55,082 bases of DNA from an uncultured Bacteroidota bacterium (GTDB lineage: Bacteria > Bacteroidota > Bacteroidia > Chitinophagales > Chitinophagaceae), in assembly GCA_903926605.1 (NCBI GenBank), contig CAIYJV010000398.1, positions 1-55,082 of the forward strand. Reading direction: 5' to 3'. Each line of letters opens with the position of its first letter. The stretch's first letter is position 1. The notes under the pieces were generated by a model, which was given only the letters and a program-made list of their open reading frames with translations, was not told where the DNA came from and made no database searches. Both the position numbers and the translations under genes were made by a program. Shown here in pieces: positions 52,183-55,082 of the stretch.

Positions 52183-52280
52183 TGCGTAGAATAATGGTCT
52201 TATTCTACGCAAAAAATGCGTTAATTATCTTTACTTTGCGTAGAATAACAGCTATATTAAACGCAAAATATGCGTAGAAA
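52183..52280 (+). promoter_or_regulatory. Repeated operator-like sites at the Fic promoter
   Basis: TGCGTAGAATAA occurs at 52183-52194, inverted at 52200-52211 and again at 52237-52248. A degenerate inverted half (TTAAACGCA) ends at 52265 and TGCGTAGAAA lies at 52271-52280, directly against the ATG. The first pair is a perfect 12-base inverted repeat with a 5-base spacer. This is a multi-site operator; autoregulation by the Fic protein's C-terminal domain is plausible. Confidence 0.75.
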
Positions 52281-53375
52281 ATGAACGAATATATATATCA
52301 AAATACTAACTGGCCTAAATTCAATTGGGATAGTGAGCGACTGACAAGCTTGCTGGCAACTGTAAGAAACAAGCAAGGCAGGCTTATGGGGCGTATGGAA
52401 TCGTTAGGGTTTGATTTGAAGTCTGAGGCTATTTTAAGCACGCTCACACTCGATATTATTAAATCGAATGAGATTGAAGGAGCGATATTGAATCCACAAC
52501 AAGTCCGTTCTTCTTTAGCCAGGCGTTTAGGTATGGAAATTGGCGGACTGGTTCCATCTGATCGCAATATTGATGGTGTAGTGGAAATGATGCTTGATGC
52601 TACACAGAAATATAAAGACCCGCTTACGGGTGATCGTTTATTTGGCTGGCATACTTGTATGTTTCCATCTGGACGTAGTGGTATGTATAAAATTACTGCA
52701 GGCAACTGGCGTACAGATATTATGCAGGTTGTTTCCGGTGGCATGGGTCATGAAAAACTACATTTTGAAGCACCTGCCGCCGACACACTTGAAAAAGAAA
52801 TGAAACTGTTTTTTGATTGGTTTAATAGTGAAATGAGTTTTGACCCAGTAATAAAAGCTGCGATTGCTCATTTCTGGTTTGTCACTATTCACCCTTTCGA
52901 AGATGGCAATGGCAGAATAGGAAGGGCAATATTGGATATGCAGCTTGCTCGTGCCGATGAAAGCCACCAAAGGTTTTATAGCATGTCTGCTCAAATTCAG
53001 AAGGAGCGTAATTCTTACTATGATATTCTTGAGCTATCACAGAAAGGGGATTTGAACATTACTAAATGGCTTGAATGGTTCCTTCAATGCCTTGACAGGG
53101 CTTTAAATGCCACTGATGAAATACTGGCAACTGTTTTGACCAAAGCAAAGTTTTGGGAATTGCATGCTCATTCTGGATTCAACACCAGACAAAACCTTAT
53201 GCTCCGCAAAATGCTTGACGGCTTTGATGGAAAAACAACCACGGTTAAATGGGCGAAAATTGCAAAATGTTCACATGATTCCGCATTAAGAGACATTCAG
53301 GATTTGCTAGATAAAGAGGTATTGATTAAAGAAGATGCAGGTGGGCGAAGTACAAGCTATTTCTTAAAAATTTAA
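52281..53375 (+). CDS. Fic family AMPylase-like protein with DUF4172 and C-terminal winged helix
   Basis: A 364-residue protein. The N-terminus (about residues 1-90) has the DUF4172 pattern and the inhibitory helix motif S62-NEI-E66-G67, which blocks ATP binding in class II Fic proteins. The full active-site motif is His204 in HPFEDGNGRIGR. The last 90 residues (TVKWAKIAKCSHDSALRDI) look like a winged helix, fit for DNA binding. Intact and inhibited Fic enzymes add AMP to target proteins. AT-richer than the nearby core genes and bracketed by direct repeats, so probably acquired. Confidence 0.92.
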   Translation: MNEYIYQNTNWPKFNWDSERLTSLLATVRNKQGRLMGRMESLGFDLKSEAILSTLTLDIIKSNEIEGAILNPQQVRSSLARRLGMEIGGLVPSDRNIDGVVEMMLDATQKYKDPLTGDRLFGWHTCMFPSGRSGMYKITAGNWRTDIMQVVSGGMGHEKLHFEAPAADTLEKEMKLFFDWFNSEMSFDPVIKAAIAHFWFVTIHPFEDGNGRIGRAILDMQLARADESHQRFYSMSAQIQKERNSYYDILELSQKGDLNITKWLEWFLQCLDRALNATDEILATVLTKAKFWELHAHSGFNTRQNLMLRKMLDGFDGKTTTVKWAKIAKCSHDSALRDIQDLLDKEVLIKEDAGGRSTSYFLKI

Positions 53376-53553
53376 TTTCACTTTAATCCAAAATTCGCGA
53401 ACATAGCTTTTGTTTTAGCACTTCCATAATTTGTAATGCAGTATTTCAATTGGCCTGCATTCATTGCCCGAGACTTGTTCAATATATTTTTTTACACTGA
53501 TCCGGAAGTTTTGAAAACTTGAAAATTTTTATTTGATGAAAGTATTGATTTTT

Positions 53554-53623
53554 GCGACACATTAGGAAGAACGGCAGAAGAATTGACCTCTTGAATTTTC
53601 CCACCTTTCATACTTTGAATTCC
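53554..53623. repeat. Direct repeat, copy 2, flanking the Fic gene
   Basis: The second copy of the 70-base repeat, 179 bases after the Fic stop. Its last part continues into the short dispersed repeat (CTGCCTGCCGGTA ends at 53646). The copy is in the same orientation as copy 1. Confidence 0.8.
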
Positions 53624-53655
53624 GTTCGGAGACCTGCCTGCCGGTAGGTAACTAC

Positions 53656-55080
53656 TTAGGCCAAAGTTAGGAACACTCTGTTTTCTTTAAGAATTTCTGG
53701 GCTCTTCAAATAGGGAACTACTTTCTCGGCGGAAAGCCATCCAAATAAATTATCAATGCAGACATGATGCATTTCGCCTTCAACGTTGAAAACCCTATAA
53801 ACTTGATAATTAGATTTATTTCCAAGAAAATGCGTCCATTCATCTTTAGTTAAATAAAAGGTGGGCTTTAAACGAGGTGTGCCTTTACACTCAATGATCT
53901 GTTTTATTTTACCATCTTCGTCAAGTAATTCAAAATCATGAGGGGAATAACTTTCACCATTCTTGTTCAGCCACACTACTTTTTCTGATCCAAAATGTTC
54001 CTCAAGATATTTACAAATGTAAGATTCGCTTTTTAGTCTTATTTCTTCGCTGTATTCCTCGTCTATTGTCAGTGTTGTAGAATCAACACCTGACTCAAGT
54101 AAATCATTTAGTCGAACAAGCTCCTTGATTTTTGATATTTCAGAAAGTAGGTTTTGACTATTAATTATTTGTTCCTTTAATTTCGATTCCAAGTCACCAA
54201 GGTGAACTGACACATTTGCTTTATTACTTTCTTTCTTAACCGCTTCAATTTTATCTTTTAAATTTTGGATCGTTTGATCTTGCTGAATGTTTGACAACTT
54301 GTTTACAGGTTCGCTCTGAACTTTTTTGATTGGCTGAACGACAGTATTGCCGATAGGTTTGGGTATAACAGTTGGCTTAGATTGGGATACAGTAGAACGA
54401 ACAGGCTGGGAACTTACCGCTGGTTGAGATTGGATATTTTTTATACTCTCCTCCAGGACTTTTGCCTTAAGAGGAGCTAAAGCAACCTTTAATTCAGAAG
54501 GACTGAATTTAGACGAGTTGAGATTAATATAACCTCCATTTGCTATTTCTTTTGTTTTAGCTTCGGCAGTTTCATTTTGAGCAACCCCAACTATAAATAT
54601 TTTGCATGAAATCCCTTTTAATGAAGATGCGTTTTTTGCAGCTAATCGATAATCGCCATCCCCATTTTCCTCTCCATCTGTTAAAAGGATAATTTTACGA
54701 TCATGGTTAGGATATTGTTCTAAATCCGCAATCGCCGCATTAATTGCCGCTGTTATTGGCGTGCCTCCCATAGGAGGATCTTCCAAAGCGCTTACCGCAT
54801 CTTCAATTTTTGATTTGATATATTTTCCTTGATAAATAACTGGAGTTTGAATTCCCTTTTGAACTAATTGACCTTCAGCTTCCTCAATATCGGTTCTAAA
54901 AGTTCTAATAAACATTGAAGAACAGTAATCAATTGTCGGGATAATATCGGATAGCAATAGTTTTTTTATCAATGACATCCGGGTTAAACCATCAATCAAG
55001 TATTTTCCTTCATCATCTTTAGCACCTTTCATATAACCCATGCTACCTGATGCGTCAATGAGTATTTCGACAATTGAATC
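53656..55080 (-). CDS. von Willebrand A domain protein with NO VEIN-like nuclease-type C-terminus (partial)
   Basis: The gene runs off the window edge, so the N-terminus is missing. At least 474 residues are coded. The vWA MIDAS is visible: DASGSMG near the edge, Thr in GGTPITAAI and Asp in LLTDGEENGDGD. A Pro/Ser/Gln-rich linker and a coiled coil follow (about residues 250-320). The last 130 residues contain SPHDFELLDEDGKIKQ and IIECKGTPRL, a PD-(D/E)xK-like pair typical of the DUF3883/NO VEIN domain. Such mixtures occur in phage defence proteins. The exact system cannot be told because its partners lie outside. Confidence 0.7.
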   Translation of the reverse strand, partial: DSIVEILIDASGSMGYMKGAKDDEGKYLIDGLTRMSLIKKLLLSDIIPTIDYCSSMFIRTFRTDIEEAEGQLVQKGIQTPVIYQGKYIKSKIEDAVSALEDPPMGGTPITAAINAAIADLEQYPNHDRKIILLTDGEENGDGDYRLAAKNASSLKGISCKIFIVGVAQNETAEAKTKEIANGGYINLNSSKFSPSELKVALAPLKAKVLEESIKNIQSQPAVSSQPVRSTVSQSKPTVIPKPIGNTVVQPIKKVQSEPVNKLSNIQQDQTIQNLKDKIEAVKKESNKANVSVHLGDLESKLKEQIINSQNLLSEISKIKELVRLNDLLESGVDSTTLTIDEEYSEEIRLKSESYICKYLEEHFGSEKVVWLNKNGESYSPHDFELLDEDGKIKQIIECKGTPRLKPTFYLTKDEWTHFLGNKSNYQVYRVFNVEGEMHHVCIDNLFGWLSAEKVVPYLKSPEILKENRVFLTLA

Positions 55081-55082
55081 CA

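Overview
The window comes from a member of the Bacteroidota, most likely a Chitinophagales/Chitinophagaceae-type organism. Five secreted proteins end in a type IX secretion (T9SS) sorting domain of the form YPNPA...GxYFxxI...FxK. Most genes have no clear Shine-Dalgarno site. Several start regions carry the Bacteroidota -7 element TAnnTTTG. No tRNA, rRNA, CRISPR array or insertion sequence was seen.

Layout: 0.1-12.7 kb is ordinary chromosome: a GNAT acetyltransferase, an exported YD-repeat-like protein, an SDR oxidoreductase with a palindromic site upstream, a T9SS protein, an exported C1 peptidase, HflX, ClpB and an NHL-propeller T9SS protein. 12.8-30.1 kb is a compact contractile-tailed phage structural locus. 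Its minus arm runs from protease/scaffold and capsid through a lysis-like membrane cassette and M15 peptidase to sheath, tube, chaperone, tape-measure position, hub, spike, baseplate and fibre. Its plus arm holds large terminase, a gp36-like protein, a Mu gp29-like portal and a tail-completion-like protein. The arms diverge from a control region near 26.0 kb that contains a perfect inverted repeat. No integrase, transposase, repressor, replication gene or small terminase is visible, yet every structural frame is open. The tail chaperone has a textbook -1 frameshift site, GGGAAAC, two codons before its stop.

30.1-51.9 kb returns to cellular genes: a CoA-binding protein, an HsdR-N-like nuclease-fold protein, a CtpA-type protease, a polyprenyl-sugar/epimerase glycosylation module (two epimerase-like proteins, GT2, two GT-C-like membrane proteins), RlmN, a DUF922-like protein, a TMEM175-like channel, a TraB/GumN-TonB_C fusion, three T9SS proteins, a GOB-like subclass B3 metallo-beta-lactamase and a 2OG-Fe(II) dioxygenase. 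51.9 kb to the end is AT-richer accessory DNA. A Fic protein with repeated operator-like sites in its promoter is bracketed by about 70-bp imperfect direct repeats. It is followed by the 3' part of a von Willebrand A protein with a nuclease-like C-terminal domain, cut by the window edge.

The most interesting element is the 17.3-kb particle locus. Its content, intact frames, absent mobility genes and short tape-measure-position gene suggest either a trimmed Mu-like prophage or a domesticated, gene-transfer-agent-like contractile particle. The sequence alone cannot decide between these.
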